NCBI RefSeq assembly: GCF_001534665.1
Contig: NZ_CP013920.1
Location: 694,501 to 758,500, forward strand
Direction of reading: 5' to 3'
Origin: Candidatus Arsenophonus lipoptenae
Lineage (GTDB): Bacteria; Pseudomonadota; Gammaproteobacteria; Enterobacterales; Enterobacteriaceae
Length of the DNA stretch: 64,000 bases
Shown here in pieces: positions 21,983-32,876 of this stretch; within the stretch, counting starts at the first letter, position 1, and each line of letters begins with the position of its first letter. The notes under the pieces were generated by a model. It searched no databases. It was not told where the DNA came from and saw only the letters and a program-made list of their open reading frames with translations. A program made the position numbers and the translations under genes.

Positions 21983-22056
21983 TGCGTCCGAGTGGATTCG
22001 AACCACTTACCATCACCATGTCACGGTGATACTCTAACCAACTGAGCTACGGACGC
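21983..22056 (-). tRNA. tRNA-Val, anticodon GAC
   Basis: The minus strand folds as a complete cloverleaf. The acceptor stem is GCGTCCG/CGGACGC, the D-arm contains AGCTCAGTTGGTTAGAG, the anticodon stem is TCACC/GGTGA with loop GTGACAT, and the T-arm contains GGTTCGAATCC. The anticodon GAC sits at positions 34-36 and reads GUC/GUU valine codons. The discriminator base is A. The 3' CCA is not encoded; the genome reads TTT after the discriminator, so CCA must be added by the nucleotidyltransferase. It is the only tRNA I could find in the window. Confidence 0.95.
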
Positions 22057-22416
22057 AATAATCCAATAATCATTGTTAAATTTTAATTGGTATTTTAAAT
22101 ACCAAAAATATCAAATTTATGGCTACAATATTAGTTTTTATAAAAATATATTTATTTAGTATAGTAAATATAAATTTACTCTATTAAATAATTTTTAAAA
22201 TATAATCATAAAATTATTTATCATTGACATTTTAAAAATTTTAGTAATACAATTATTTTAGAAAAAAACTAAATTGAACTATAATTCCATATAAAGAGTA
22301 GTATAATAATACTATTATTTATAATATAGTCTAATATAAAATATAATTTATTAAAAGTAATATTTTATTAAAATATATAGTTGGTATTTAATATATTTGT
22401 ACAGGTATCATTTAAG
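22057..22416. other. Gap upstream of riboflavin synthase
   Basis: About 360 AT-rich bases between the divergent tRNA-Val and riboflavin synthase genes. I looked for an FMN riboswitch (RFN element with its GC-rich conserved arms) and see none, as for E. coli ribC. The tRNA promoter should lie just above 22056, but it is not distinctive. Confidence 0.55.
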
Positions 22417-23040
22417 ATGTTTACAGGCATCATTCAAGGAAAGGGAATACTAGTAGATGTTATCAATAGGATTAATTTAAACCGTTTTATTGTTAAATTT
22501 CCTAATGAAATGCTTCCTAATTTAAAGATAGGTGCTTCTGTTTCTAATAACGGATGTTGTTTAACAGTATCTGATATTAATCAGGAGTATATTACTTTTG
22601 ATTTAATGAAAGAAACTTTAAAATTGACAAATTTAGAAAGTTTAAAAATAGGAGATATAATTAATTTAGAAAGATCAGTGAAATATAGTGATGAAATAGG
22701 TGGACATATAATGTCTGGACATATAATTACTACAGCTAAAATAATTAAAATTTTAAAATCTAAAAATAATCTTCAAATATGGTTTAATTTATGTAAAAAA
22801 AAATATGTAAAATATATTTTACATAAAGGGTTTATAGGTATTGATGGAATTAGTTTAACAGTAGGAAATGTAACTAATAATAGTTTTTGTGTTCATTTAA
22901 TACCTGAAACAATTCTTCGTACTACTATAGCAGAAAAAAATCTTGGAGAAAAAGTTAATATTGAAATAGATTTTCATACTCAAGCAATAGTTGATACTAT
23001 TGAACGCATAATAAACAAAAAATATAAAAGAATAATTTAA
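22417..23040 (+). CDS. ribC: Riboflavin synthase (alpha chain)
   Basis: This enzyme dismutates two 6,7-dimethyl-8-ribityllumazines into riboflavin. The E. coli gene is called ribC, and in other schemes ribE. The 207 aa form two lumazine-binding barrel repeats: MFTGIIQGKG, then NNGCCLTV and KETLK in the first; GHIMSGH, KGFIGIDGISLTVG and IPETILRTT in the second. I start at the ATG at 22417, which gives the invariant MFTGI terminus. An in-frame TTG at 22381 would add 12 unconserved residues. Riboflavin provisioning is a common symbiont service, but this gene alone cannot prove it. Confidence 0.95.
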   Translation: MFTGIIQGKGILVDVINRINLNRFIVKFPNEMLPNLKIGASVSNNGCCLTVSDINQEYITFDLMKETLKLTNLESLKIGDIINLERSVKYSDEIGGHIMSGHIITTAKIIKILKSKNNLQIWFNLCKKKYVKYILHKGFIGIDGISLTVGNVTNNSFCVHLIPETILRTTIAEKNLGEKVNIEIDFHTQAIVDTIERIINKKYKRII

Positions 23041-23518
23041 AGTAAAAATAATCTATATATAATATACTATATATAAATTTATTTTATCATAAAATAATTT
23101 AAAATTAATATATTAAAAAAATAAGCTAAGTAATATTCATAATTAAACTTACTTATCTTTTTATTATTTTATATTTTTATCTATTTTAAGATCAAAATAT
23201 TATTATCAGTTGTGTTTCACACATTGATTAATATTAATTACATAATATATATCGATTAAAAATATTAATATAAAAAAATACTTTGAATATATATTTTAGG
23301 TATTGTATTTTTTATTATTAGTTGAATTAGTGAAAAAATTTAAAATTTTACTAAAAAACCATAATATTTTTATGATTTTAAAAAAAAGATAGAACAGTAG
23401 AGAACAGTAGTTAGATTTACTATAGTTAGTTATTAGTTATTATTCTAAATTAATAAATATACAACAAATAAATTTTTATAAAAGATAATATCATTAAGTA
23501 CTAATAATTAACATATAG
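23041..23518. other. Gap downstream of rodA and ribC
   Basis: About 480 AT-rich bases between two convergent genes. E. coli carries rlpA after rodA; no trace is readable. A perfect 10-base tandem duplication (AGAACAGTAG) lies at 23391-23410. Confidence 0.55.
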
Positions 23519-24634
23519 TCATAAATTTTTTGATAAAAATTTTCTATGAGTATGAATTGACATAATAATACCGAATCCAGACATTAATACAATTAATGCA
23601 GAACCTCCATAGCTTAATAATGGTAATGGAATACCAACTATAGGTAAAATACCACTAACCATTCCAATATTAATAAATATGTAAGTAAAAAAGATTAATA
23701 TTAACCCACCAACCATAACTCTACCAAATGTATTTTGTGCATTAGCTGCAATTATAAACCCACGTATTATCAATAATAGATATAGTGTTAGTAAAATAAT
23801 GACACCAATTAATCCAAATTCTTCAGATAGTACAGCAAAAATGAAATCAGTATGACGTTCTGGTAGAAATTCCAATTGTGACTGAGTACCATGTAACCAT
23901 CCTTTTCCAAATAGGCCACCTGAACCTATAGCAATTTTGGATTGAATAATATGATAACCAGATCTTAATGGATCCATTTCTGGATTCAATAATATAGTAG
24001 TAATACGAATTCTTTGATAATCATGCATTAAAAAATACCATAGAATAGGAATAAAACAAGCGATACCTATAAATGAAATAGTAATTAATTTCCAATCCAT
24101 GCCAGCTAAAAAAAGTATAAATAAACCAGATGCGATAATTAAAATAGAAGTACCTAGATCTGGTTGAGCTGCAACGAGTAATGCTGGTAAGAAAATTAGT
24201 ATTAATGCTAGAAGAGTATTTTTTAATGTAGGAGGATATATATCTCGATTTACAAAACGTGCTACCATCAGTGGGACTGAAATTTTAGTTATCTCTGATG
24301 GTTGAAAACGAATAAATCCAATGTCTAACCATCTTTGTGCACCTTTACTAATTTGACCATATGCATCAACAAATAATAACAAGATTACAGAAAAAAAATA
24401 AAGATGAGGTGCCCAATTTTCATATATACGTGGAGAAATTTGCGCCATAATAATCATTAGAATAAATCCAATTAAAATCTGAATGCACTTGCGTTGCATC
24501 ATATCTATATTTTGACCACTAGCACTCCACATGATTACAACACTGTATATTATCAAAGAGCAAATAATGAGTAACATTGTAATATCAAGATGCAACCATT
24601 TGGACAGCGATAATTTATTTAAATTATCATTCAT
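23519..24634 (-). CDS. rodA: Rod-shape peptidoglycan glycosyltransferase RodA
   Basis: RodA (MrdB) is the SEDS-family polymerase of the elongasome that works with PBP2. The 371 aa (E. coli 370) show about ten membrane helices. SEDS signatures are VVIMWSASGQ, GAQRWLDIGFIRFQPSEI, VAAQPDLGTSI (catalytic Asp region), SGGLFGKGWLHGTQSQLEFL then PERHTDFIFAVLSEE, and LSYGGSALI near the end. The start is 6 bases after the mrdA stop, so translation is probably coupled. The order mrdA-rodA is that of E. coli. It implies that side-wall synthesis persists in this symbiont. Confidence 0.97.
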   Translation of the reverse strand: MNDNLNKLSLSKWLHLDITMLLIICSLIIYSVVIMWSASGQNIDMMQRKCIQILIGFILMIIMAQISPRIYENWAPHLYFFSVILLLFVDAYGQISKGAQRWLDIGFIRFQPSEITKISVPLMVARFVNRDIYPPTLKNTLLALILIFLPALLVAAQPDLGTSILIIASGLFILFLAGMDWKLITISFIGIACFIPILWYFLMHDYQRIRITTILLNPEMDPLRSGYHIIQSKIAIGSGGLFGKGWLHGTQSQLEFLPERHTDFIFAVLSEEFGLIGVIILLTLYLLLIIRGFIIAANAQNTFGRVMVGGLILIFFTYIFINIGMVSGILPIVGIPLPLLSYGGSALIVLMSGFGIIMSIHTHRKFLSKNL

Positions 24635-24640
24635 GTATTA

Positions 24641-26551
24641 TTAATCTTCTTTTAGTAATGTATTTGTATTTTTTACTTGTGATATATTTTTTTTATTAAT
24701 TAATAAATAATCAAAAATACTTCTAACAAAATTACCAACAGTTATCCCAGTACCACCATTTTCTAGAATAATAGTAATAGAAATAGTTGGTTCATGATAT
24801 GGTGCAAATCCAATCATTAATTTGTGATCACGTAGGTGTTTAGATACCTGACTTTCATTATATTTTTCATAATTAAATACCTGTGCTGTACCTGATTTGA
24901 CAGCAGCTTTATATGGTGTATTGAGAAAATTTTTATATGCTGTTCCATTTGGTGCATTAGCTACCCCGTACATAGCTTCTTTAACTAATTTCCAAAATAC
25001 TAAATTAATATTACCTATTTGTATATAATCTTTATGTTCATATGGTAGAATAGCTTTATCTAACTTTATTCCATAAAGTAGATGTGGAGTTTTAACAACA
25101 CCATTATTAATTAACGTCATTAATACTTTAGCCATTTGAATTGGAGTCGTAGTCCAATAACCTTGTCCAATTCCTATAGGAATTGTATCTCCTTGGTACC
25201 AAGGTTTTTTGTAACGTTTTTGTTTCCATTCACGAGTTGGCATAAGACCTGAATTTTCTTCCCAGAGATCAATTCCAGTATATTGACCATATCCAAATTT
25301 ATGCATCCAATATGATATACGATCTATACCCATATCATAAGCTATCTGGTAAAAAAACGTATCTGATGATTCAATAATAGCTCTAACAACATTTAATCTA
25401 CCATGACCAATTTTTTTCCAATCTCTATAACGTTTTCCAGAATTTGGCAATTGCCACCAACCAGGATCAAAGAATATAGAATTAGTTGAGATAATGTTTT
25501 CAGTTAATGCAGCAATTGCTATAAATGGTTTAACAGTTGATGCAGGTGGATATACTCCTTGAGTAGTTCTGTTAATTAATGGTTTATTTGGATTATTTAA
25601 TAATAATTGATACTCCTTATTAGATATACCATTAACGAATAGATTAGGTCCATATGTTGGTTTAGAGACTAAAGCTAAAATTTCCCCATTACGTGGATCG
25701 GTTACAATTGCCGCAGCTTTGCTGCTATTTAATAGTTTATCGATTTTAATTTGTAAATTGAGATCAATAGTAAGATAAATATCTTTTCCTGCTTGTGGAG
25801 TGTATTCATGTAGTTGACGTATAACTTTGCCATGACTATTCACCTCAACTTCTGCATATCCTATTGTACCATGTAAAATATTTTCATAATATCGTTCAAT
25901 GCCTAATTTACCGATATTATGCATTGATTGATAATTTTTTAATAAATTATTTTTTTTTAATTTACTTATATCTTTATCATTGATTTTACCTACATAACCT
26001 ATAACATGAGTCAGAATAGAGCCATAAGGGTAATAACGGCGTTGGTAACCTTTTACTTCAAGTCCAGGAAATTTATGCTGATTAACAGCAAAACGTGCTA
26101 CTTGTACTTCATTTAATGAATTTTTTAATGGTATAGAAATAAATCTATGTGAACGTTTATGTTCTTTTTTGAAATCTTCTATATCTTTATCATTTAGATC
26201 TATAATATCACGTAATTGAGAAAATATTTTTTTTAGATTAATTGTTTTTTCAGGAATAATTTCCAATTTATAAAATGTTTTATTTAATGCTAGCGGAATT
26301 CCATTCCTATCATAAATTATACCTCTGCTTGGCAGCAGAGGGACTATTTTAATTCTATTATCATTTGATTTAGTTTGATAATTTTTATGTTGAATTACTT
26401 GTAAATTATAAAGATTGATAATTAAGATACTTATTAATATTAAAATAATAATAAAAGATATTAAGGAACGACGAATAAATAAAGTTGTTTCAGCGGTGTA
26501 ATCGCGAAAAAATAATCTTTTCTTTTTTTCTTTTTTTTTCTTCGGATTCAC
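24641..26551 (-). CDS. mrdA: Penicillin-binding protein 2 (peptidoglycan DD-transpeptidase)
   Basis: PBP2 cross-links peptidoglycan during elongation. The 636 aa (E. coli 633) have one N-terminal membrane anchor (about residues 28-50), a pedestal domain with PSRGIIYDRNGIPLALN, and the transpeptidase domain. Its three active-site motifs are STVK in GVYPPASTVKPF, SSD in IESSDTFFYQ, and KSGT in AVKSGTAQVF. The start is a GTG at 26551. It gives a short Lys-rich N-terminus (NPKKKKEKKK) not found in E. coli, made of A7 and A9 runs that may slip. It is followed 6 bases on by rodA. Upstream rlmH and rsfS of E. coli are absent. Confidence 0.96.
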   Translation of the reverse strand: MNPKKKKEKKKRLFFRDYTAETTLFIRRSLISFIIILILISILIINLYNLQVIQHKNYQTKSNDNRIKIVPLLPSRGIIYDRNGIPLALNKTFYKLEIIPEKTINLKKIFSQLRDIIDLNDKDIEDFKKEHKRSHRFISIPLKNSLNEVQVARFAVNQHKFPGLEVKGYQRRYYPYGSILTHVIGYVGKINDKDISKLKKNNLLKNYQSMHNIGKLGIERYYENILHGTIGYAEVEVNSHGKVIRQLHEYTPQAGKDIYLTIDLNLQIKIDKLLNSSKAAAIVTDPRNGEILALVSKPTYGPNLFVNGISNKEYQLLLNNPNKPLINRTTQGVYPPASTVKPFIAIAALTENIISTNSIFFDPGWWQLPNSGKRYRDWKKIGHGRLNVVRAIIESSDTFFYQIAYDMGIDRISYWMHKFGYGQYTGIDLWEENSGLMPTREWKQKRYKKPWYQGDTIPIGIGQGYWTTTPIQMAKVLMTLINNGVVKTPHLLYGIKLDKAILPYEHKDYIQIGNINLVFWKLVKEAMYGVANAPNGTAYKNFLNTPYKAAVKSGTAQVFNYEKYNESQVSKHLRDHKLMIGFAPYHEPTISITIILENGGTGITVGNFVRSIFDYLLINKKNISQVKNTNTLLKED

Positions 26552-27237
26552 ACTGGTAACCTAGATAAATATCATATTTCTTATGTTTATAATGATTTTG
26601 TTATGTTTTCATTTATTTAAATTTTTCTATAAATTTAAAAAATAAAATTTTAATCTTTAATTGTATTAATCTTTTATTTTGTATAAAACATTATATAAAA
26701 ATTAAAATTTTTACTTTTATATTTAAAATTAATATAACTTTTGTATTATGTATCTTAATTATTTATATCTATTTTTATAAAATGTTAAATATTTTATAAA
26801 AATAGATATAAATACAAAGTTAATAATTAATTTTAGTATAAAATATAATAATTTTAAATATTAAATTCAAATACAAAATTTTTGGATACAAGTTAAAACT
26901 ACTATCTATTATATAAGAATGCTAAACTACATAATTATATTAATTATATTAAATATAATTTATATAAAAATTATTTGTTTTTAACAATATCATGTTATTA
27001 ACATATTTTTGTGATTTTATTTGAAATCGATATAAAATATTGATAGCAATTAAATTCAGTTGATTAAATAATAAATAATTATAAATTTTGTATAATATGA
27101 AATATTGATATTTTTGGTTTCTTATTTTTTGATTTTATTATTATGTATATTGTACATAATATAATTTTTCCAAAAAACTGAATGATTTGAATCACATCAT
27201 TGTGATAGTTTATTTCATTTTATATGTAAAATTATAT
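26552..27237. other. Gap where rsfS and rlmH stood
   Basis: About 690 AT-rich bases between nadD and mrdA on the minus strand. E. coli has rsfS and rlmH here. Just upstream of mrdA one minus-strand frame reads QNHYKHKKY, recalling the RlmH tail TNHPYHRE, but the match is too short to be sure. Downstream of nadD a hairpin ATCACA-ATGA-TGTGAT (27193-27208) is followed 13 bases later on the minus strand by six T. It may act as a weak terminator. Confidence 0.45.
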
Positions 27238-27921
27238 TTAGTATTCATTTTTATACAGTTGATTTTTTTTAACATAACGTAATACTAGAGGTGGTAATAT
27301 TTTTTTACTATTTTTTTTATCATACTGATATTTTCTTATCTCAGTCGAAGAAATATTTAATAAAGGAGTATTCGCTAAATATATAGCTCCAAATGGTTTA
27401 TATCTAAGTATTGCTGGAAAATAAACTTGATATTGTTTAATCCATTGTCTCATATATATATTTTCAAAACATTTATTGGTGTATCCAGGTCGAGGATACA
27501 CCAATAAATGACAAATTTTTAAAATTTTTTGCCAATTAAACCAAGTATTAATTGACAGTAATGAATCCTGTCCAATAATAAAGGCCAATGATTTTTTCCA
27601 ACCTATTTGTTGTCTAATAGAGAGGATAGTTTCTATTGTATAAGATGGTGTTATACGATTAAATTCACGAGTATCTATACTAAAAAGAGGTTTATGTTTG
27701 ATTGCTAATTTTAACATATCTAATCTTTGTTGAGCAGTTGTTGTGGGCTGTGATTTATGTGGTGGGATGTGATTTGGAATCAAAATAACTTTTTGTAAGT
27801 AAACTTGTTGAGCTAGTTTTTCAATTGGAAGTAGATGACCATAGTGAATAGGATCAAAAGTACCACCAAATAGTGCTTTAATAACTGGAAAATTAGATTT
27901 TTGTTTAGCTTGTAAATTCAT
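27238..27921 (-). CDS. nadD: Nicotinate-mononucleotide adenylyltransferase
   Basis: NadD transfers AMP from ATP to nicotinate mononucleotide, the penultimate step to NAD. The 227 aa (E. coli 213) have the nucleotidyltransferase motif ALFGGTFDPIHYGHLLP, then LIPNHIPPHK, the FIIGQDSLLSINTW segment, and the terminal ISSTEIR motif (T/S-X-I-R type). Start choice: the ATG at 27921 gives about 12 extra residues before ALFGGTFD and overlaps the end of holA by 17 bases. No better internal ATG exists. It sits in the leuS-lptE-holA-nadD transcription unit as in E. coli. Confidence 0.95.
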   Translation of the reverse strand: MNLQAKQKSNFPVIKALFGGTFDPIHYGHLLPIEKLAQQVYLQKVILIPNHIPPHKSQPTTTAQQRLDMLKLAIKHKPLFSIDTREFNRITPSYTIETILSIRQQIGWKKSLAFIIGQDSLLSINTWFNWQKILKICHLLVYPRPGYTNKCFENIYMRQWIKQYQVYFPAILRYKPFGAIYLANTPLLNISSTEIRKYQYDKKNSKKILPPLVLRYVKKNQLYKNEY

Positions 27922-28945
27922 TAATGAAACTTTTTGTTATTGTTTCGCTACACAATAATATAGACAAAATTTCTAGTAAAGGCCAAATAATATAGCAATA
28001 ATCTTTTTTTAAATTTACTTCTACTTTATTAAGTATTTGTATAGCAAGCTGTAATTTATAAATTGATAATCTTTTTATTGCAGTACTGATAATAGGTCTA
28101 CGATATTGCCACACGTTATTTTGATTAAATAATTTAATTAAATCTTTTCCTTTACTTTGATATTTTAATGTCAAAATTAATATAAGTTCACGTTGAATAA
28201 TATGTAATAAAAATACATTTTCATAATTTTCTTTTTTTAATTGTTGTAAAATATGCCAGCTACGTTTAATATTACCTTGAAGTAACATATCAATCCAATG
28301 ATATGGTTTAAAATGAACGTTATCATTTACTACTTTTTGAACACGAGATAAGGTAAAGTTACCATCAGGATACAATATTAATAATAATTTAAATATTTGA
28401 TTTAGAGCTAGTAAATTTCCTTCATAGTAATAGCATAGTAACTGAATAGATTGTTCATCTAAGGTAATTGACATAACTTTTGCTCTTTTAGATATCCATT
28501 TTGGAAATTGATGTAGTTCAGGTGTTTGGCAATTAATGTAAACCCCGTCTTTGCTTATTTTTTTATACCATATACTATTTTCCTGTTCTTTCGTTAATTT
28601 TTTGGCACATAATATTAGTAATAAATCAGAGTGTAATAATTTGCTTAATTTTAGAAGTTTGTTTTTTAAAATCGTCGTATAACCACTTTCAGGTAAAATT
28701 AAAATAATTATTTGTCTTCTTGAAAATAAGCTATAAGATTTACTAAGGTGATAAATATTATTCCAGTCAGTATTAGTATCAAGTGAATATGTATAACGTT
28801 CAGTAAAACCTTTTTTATGAGCTATTTCACAGATTTTATCAATACTTTCCTGTAATAAAAAAGCATCATCACCAATAACTAAATAGCAAGATCTTATCTT
28901 ATCATTAAGATATAAGTTGAGGTTTGTTGTACATATATGAATCAT
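27905..28945 (-). CDS. holA: DNA polymerase III delta subunit
   Basis: HolA is the clamp-loader wrench that opens the beta sliding clamp during replication. The 346 aa (E. coli 343) are weakly conserved, as usual for this subunit. Recognisable stretches are CYLVIGDDAFLLQESIDKI at the start, then YSLFSRRQIIILILPE, YEGNLLALNQIFKLLLI and RPIISTAIKRLSIYKLQLAI. The assignment rests on these and on position: directly after lptE and overlapping nadD by 17 bases, exactly as in E. coli. It is expected to act in the cytosolic replisome with tau/gamma and delta-prime. Confidence 0.92.
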   Translation of the reverse strand: MIHICTTNLNLYLNDKIRSCYLVIGDDAFLLQESIDKICEIAHKKGFTERYTYSLDTNTDWNNIYHLSKSYSLFSRRQIIILILPESGYTTILKNKLLKLSKLLHSDLLLILCAKKLTKEQENSIWYKKISKDGVYINCQTPELHQFPKWISKRAKVMSITLDEQSIQLLCYYYEGNLLALNQIFKLLLILYPDGNFTLSRVQKVVNDNVHFKPYHWIDMLLQGNIKRSWHILQQLKKENYENVFLLHIIQRELILILTLKYQSKGKDLIKLFNQNNVWQYRRPIISTAIKRLSIYKLQLAIQILNKVEVNLKKDYCYIIWPLLEILSILLCSETITKSFINEFTS

Positions 28946-29006
28946 TATTGAATTATTAATATTTTACTCATATTTTATAGGACTTATGTTTTTCAAAATA
29001 TTTATA

Positions 29007-29498
29007 TTAAATATTACCATAAATAATTAGTAATTTATCAATTAATTGACAAACAGCTTCTTCGTATATTTCTTGTTTAATAACTTCATTTTCAGCTTCT
29101 CTAGCTAATATTTCCAATGGATTATCAAAAAAAGTTCTTTCTACGCGTACGTTTATTGGATAAGAAGTACCATTTGGTAGAATAAATAGTACATTTAGAA
29201 AAAAAATTAATTTTTTTTCTGCACTTTTCCCATCTTGATAAATAGAAACAGTTTCTATTTTTTTTGAGGTATTTTCAATTTTTAAAATTGGTATATTCTG
29301 AACGGCTTCATTCATTAATCTGATATTGTTTAACTTTAATTGTTGCTTAATTATATGTGTAATATGTCCATAGGAATTATTAATATTTAATTTTAATATT
29401 TTTAATTCTTTGGGTATTTTATCAGTATCGTGTAAATGAAATCCACAACCATTTATAATTATTATAAATGTAATAATAAATAAGATTAAATAACGCAT
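29007..29498 (-). CDS. lptE: LPS-assembly lipoprotein LptE
   Basis: LptE (RlpB) plugs the LptD barrel and helps insert lipopolysaccharide in the outer membrane. The 163 aa (E. coli 193) begin with a hydrophobic signal (residues 2-16) and the lipobox-like IINGCGFHLHDT, so Cys18 should be lipidated. The fold continues with PKELKILKLNINNSYG and VSIYQDGKSAEKKLIFFLNV, and ends shorter than E. coli. It follows leuS by 29 bases and precedes holA by 61, the standard order. Its presence implies an LPS-bearing outer membrane. Confidence 0.92.
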   Translation of the reverse strand: MRYLILFIITFIIIINGCGFHLHDTDKIPKELKILKLNINNSYGHITHIIKQQLKLNNIRLMNEAVQNIPILKIENTSKKIETVSIYQDGKSAEKKLIFFLNVLFILPNGTSYPINVRVERTFFDNPLEILAREAENEVIKQEIYEEAVCQLIDKLLIIYGNI

Positions 29499-29527
29499 AT
29501 TATTCTTTAATTAAATGACAATAAATT

Positions 29528-32116
29528 TTAATAAATAAAATTTAATAATTTAAGTGGTATATAAATTACTTTTTTAATAGTTTTATCTTTAAGATATTTA
29601 GCTATGTGAAATTCTTTTTTTGCCATGTCTAATATAGTATCTTGAGATGTATTGACGTCTACAATGATATTACCTTTAACTTTACCATTAATTTGTATAA
29701 AAATAACTTTAGTATTTTTTATGATTGCTTGTTCATTAGCAATAGGCCAACTAGCGTTATCAATATCCCCTTGCTGATTAAGTGCCTTCCACATAATAAA
29801 ACAGGCATGAGGAATAATAGGTGATAATAGTAGTATGATAACCTCTAATGATTCCTGTATTAATGCACGATCTTGCTCACTGTTGTTTGATATTTTTGTT
29901 AATTTGTTCATAAATTCCATAATTGAGGCAATTGCAGTATTAAAAGCATAACGTTGGTCAATATCATTAGTTACCTTAGATATTGTTTTATGCAAATCAC
30001 ACCATATGTTTTTTTGATATTGATTTAGAATAGATTTATTCAAGGGTATAGTTTTTCCTTTTTTTGTGTGTTCAAAAACAGTACGCCAGAGACGACGAAT
30101 AAAACGATTCATACCATTTAAACTTGATTCCTTCCATTCTAAATTATTTTCTGGTGGTGCTGCAAACATTATAAATAACCTTACTGTATCAGCTCCATAT
30201 TTTTTTATCATTAATTGTGGGTTTATGCCATTATTTCTAGATTTAGACATTTTACTCATACCTTTATAAAATAGCTTGTTTCCATTTTTATCTATAGCTT
30301 TAATGATCTCATTTTTTTTATTTCTTTTTACTATTACATCATTTGGTGATACCCAAATACGTTCACCTTTTTTTCCTAGATAATAAAATGCATCTGCTAA
30401 TACCATTCCTTGACATAAAAGTCGTTTAACTGGTTCATCTGTATTAACTAAACCAAAATCACGCATTAATTTATGAAAAAAACGAAAATATAATAAATGC
30501 ATAATAGTGTGTTCAATACCACCTATATATTGATCTACTGGAAGCCAGTAATTAGTAGCTGCTAGATCTAACATTGCTTTATCATAATGAGGACATGTAT
30601 AACGAGTATAATACCATGATGATTCTACAAATGTGTCAAAAGTATCAGTATCACGTAATGCTATATAACCATTAATTTTGGTTTTTGCCCATTGTGGGTT
30701 TATTTTTATATTTTGAACTTTTCCATGTATTCTATGTATCAAGATATCTTCAGGTAAAATTACTGGAAGTTGTTTTTCTGGTACTGGTATAGTAGAACCA
30801 TTTTCTAAAGTTACCATAGGAATAGGTGTTCCCCAATAACGTTGACGAGATACGCACCAATCACGTAATCGATAATTAATTTTTCGTTTCCCATTACCTT
30901 GTGTAATTAATTTTTCAGCAATAGCATTAGCACCTGTTTTATTATCTAATCCACTGAATTCACCAGAATTAATTAAAATATTTTTTTTAATTAATAATTC
31001 TTTTTTTATACTTGTGATATTTTGTTTATAATTAATAATAACTGATTTAATAGGTAAATTATATTTAGTTGCAAATTCAAAATCATTTTTATTATGTCCT
31101 GGAATAGCCATCACTACCCCTGTATGATATTCCATTAATATAAAATTAGTTATCCAGATTGGTATCCTTTTATTAGTTAGTGGATGTATTGCAAATAAAT
31201 TAGTATTAATACCTTTTTTTTCTATATTTGCTATTGCTTCTTCAGCTATTTTAATATTACTATTTTTATTAATAAAAGAGTTAAGTTCATTATTTGTTTT
31301 TGCAAGACTTTTTGCTAATGGATGATTTGTTGCAATAGCTAAATAAGTTACACCCATAAAAGTATCTAATTTTGTAGTATAAGCAATTAATGTTTTATCA
31401 TTATTTTCTAATTTAAAAGTAATTTCAATTCCTTCTGAACGCCCAATCCAATTACGTTGCATAGTTTTAACATCTTCTGGCCATCCATCTAATTTATCTA
31501 GATCATTTAGTAATTCTTCTGCATATGCGGTGATTTTAATAAACCATTGAGGAATTTCTATTCGTTCTATAGGTGTATTACAACGCCAACAATTACCATC
31601 GATAACTTGTTCATTAGCTAAGACAGTTAAATCATTTTTACACCAATTAACAGATGATAGCCTTTTATAAGCTAACCCTTTTTCATAAATTTTAGTAAAA
31701 AACCATTGTTCCCAACGATAATATTCTGGTGTACAAGTTGTAATTTCTCTACTCCAATCATAACTAAATCCAAGCATTTTTAATTGATTTTTCATATAAC
31801 TAATATTGGAATAAGTCCAAGTTGCAGGATCAGTATTATTTTGTATGGCAGCATTTTCTGCAGGTAACCCAAAGGCATCCCAACCTATAGGTTGTAGAAC
31901 ATTTTTTCCTAACATTCTTTGATAACGTGATATAACATCACCGATAGTATAATTTCTAACATGTCCCATATGTAGTTGACCAGATGGATATGGTAACATT
32001 GATAGGCAATAAAATTTTTCTTTATTAATATCTTCTGTTACTTTAAATGTTTGTTTTTTTTCCCAATGTTGTTGCACTAGTATTTCTACTTCTTCTGGTA
32101 TATACTGTTCTTGCAT
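29528..32116 (-). CDS. leuS: Leucyl-tRNA synthetase
   Basis: LeuS is the class Ia synthetase that charges tRNA-Leu. The 862 aa (E. coli 860) contain the HIGH-type motif [21 protein letters not shown], the zinc-binding Cys pair in [15 protein letters not shown], the CP1 editing domain (about residues 225-415) with the Thr-rich [16 protein letters not shown] and the [11 protein letters not shown] segment with its editing Asp region nearby, and the KMSKSRNNG loop. The anticodon-binding and C-terminal domains complete it. It heads the leuS-lptE-holA-nadD unit. Lysine-rich insertions around residue 365 are typical AT-driven drift. Confidence 0.97.
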   Translation of the reverse strand: MQEQYIPEEVEILVQQHWEKKQTFKVTEDINKEKFYCLSMLPYPSGQLHMGHVRNYTIGDVISRYQRMLGKNVLQPIGWDAFGLPAENAAIQNNTDPATWTYSNISYMKNQLKMLGFSYDWSREITTCTPEYYRWEQWFFTKIYEKGLAYKRLSSVNWCKNDLTVLANEQVIDGNCWRCNTPIERIEIPQWFIKITAYAEELLNDLDKLDGWPEDVKTMQRNWIGRSEGIEITFKLENNDKTLIAYTTKLDTFMGVTYLAIATNHPLAKSLAKTNNELNSFINKNSNIKIAEEAIANIEKKGINTNLFAIHPLTNKRIPIWITNFILMEYHTGVVMAIPGHNKNDFEFATKYNLPIKSVIINYKQNITSIKKELLIKKNILINSGEFSGLDNKTGANAIAEKLITQGNGKRKINYRLRDWCVSRQRYWGTPIPMVTLENGSTIPVPEKQLPVILPEDILIHRIHGKVQNIKINPQWAKTKINGYIALRDTDTFDTFVESSWYYTRYTCPHYDKAMLDLAATNYWLPVDQYIGGIEHTIMHLLYFRFFHKLMRDFGLVNTDEPVKRLLCQGMVLADAFYYLGKKGERIWVSPNDVIVKRNKKNEIIKAIDKNGNKLFYKGMSKMSKSRNNGINPQLMIKKYGADTVRLFIMFAAPPENNLEWKESSLNGMNRFIRRLWRTVFEHTKKGKTIPLNKSILNQYQKNIWCDLHKTISKVTNDIDQRYAFNTAIASIMEFMNKLTKISNNSEQDRALIQESLEVIILLLSPIIPHACFIMWKALNQQGDIDNASWPIANEQAIIKNTKVIFIQINGKVKGNIIVDVNTSQDTILDMAKKEFHIAKYLKDKTIKKVIYIPLKLLNFIY

Positions 32117-32876
32117 TGATGGGATATTCCTATAATTAAATGTTATATAAAATTAATATTTATTTATTCTATATTGCTATAAAATATATTTTAATTGTTT
32201 TTAATAACTATAAAAACTTTTAATTGCTTTTTTATTTTACTAGAAATATTAAATTAATTTTATTTACAATAATAAAATTTATATTTAAATAGCATTTTAA
32301 ATTAAGTTCTTAGATATTTGATATAACTAATATTGTATAATGATTTCTTAATAAGAAAGAAGAAGAATATTATTTTGTATTTTTTATTTTTACATAAAAA
32401 AATATTTTATCAATAGATTGGATAAATTAATTTTTTCTTAAATTAAATATTTAAATATACATAATTGTATATGTAAGTTGTTTATTTTAAGTAATTGATT
32501 AAACAGATGGTTTATTATGTGTTTTTCTTTAAAAATTTTTATTTATAATTTTTAATTATTTATAGGATATATAAATATCTATTTTATTTTTGTGCTAAGC
32601 TAAAATATTATAAAAAATAATATTAGTACATTCTATACTACATCCCTATTTTCTATTATACAATTGAATATTAATTCAATATATCATACATTTTTTATAA
32701 AAAAGCAACTATTTACTAAAAATTAATTAGATGATTAACAGCTAAAAATAAAATATATATAATAATATAATATAAAGATAAAAATTATAACTGATATTAT
32801 CATAAAATATATTTTTTAAAAAATTCAAAATAATATATATTGTATATATAAAATATAAAAAGAGAAAATTCACACT
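32117..32876. other. Gap between divergent leuS and pssA
   Basis: About 760 AT-rich bases with frequent stops in all frames and no recognisable remnant. The promoters of the leuS operon and of pssA must lie here. Confidence 0.6.

Noticed and set aside
22057-22416. FMN riboswitch in front of riboflavin synthase
   Set aside because: None of the conserved GC-rich RFN arms is present, and E. coli ribC has none either.
23391-23410. Tandem 10-base duplication AGAACAGTAG
   Set aside because: Only two copies in non-coding DNA; consistent with simple slippage.
26552-26660. Possible rlmH C-terminal remnant just upstream of mrdA (QNHYKHKKY resembling TNHPYHRE)
   Set aside because: Position is right, but only 4-5 residues agree and the frame has stops. 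In DNA this AT-rich, Lys, Asn, Ile and Tyr matches arise by chance. A profile search would be needed.
27193-27208. Intrinsic terminator after nadD
   Set aside because: The stem is 6 bp and the T-run starts 13 bases later, outside normal terminator geometry.
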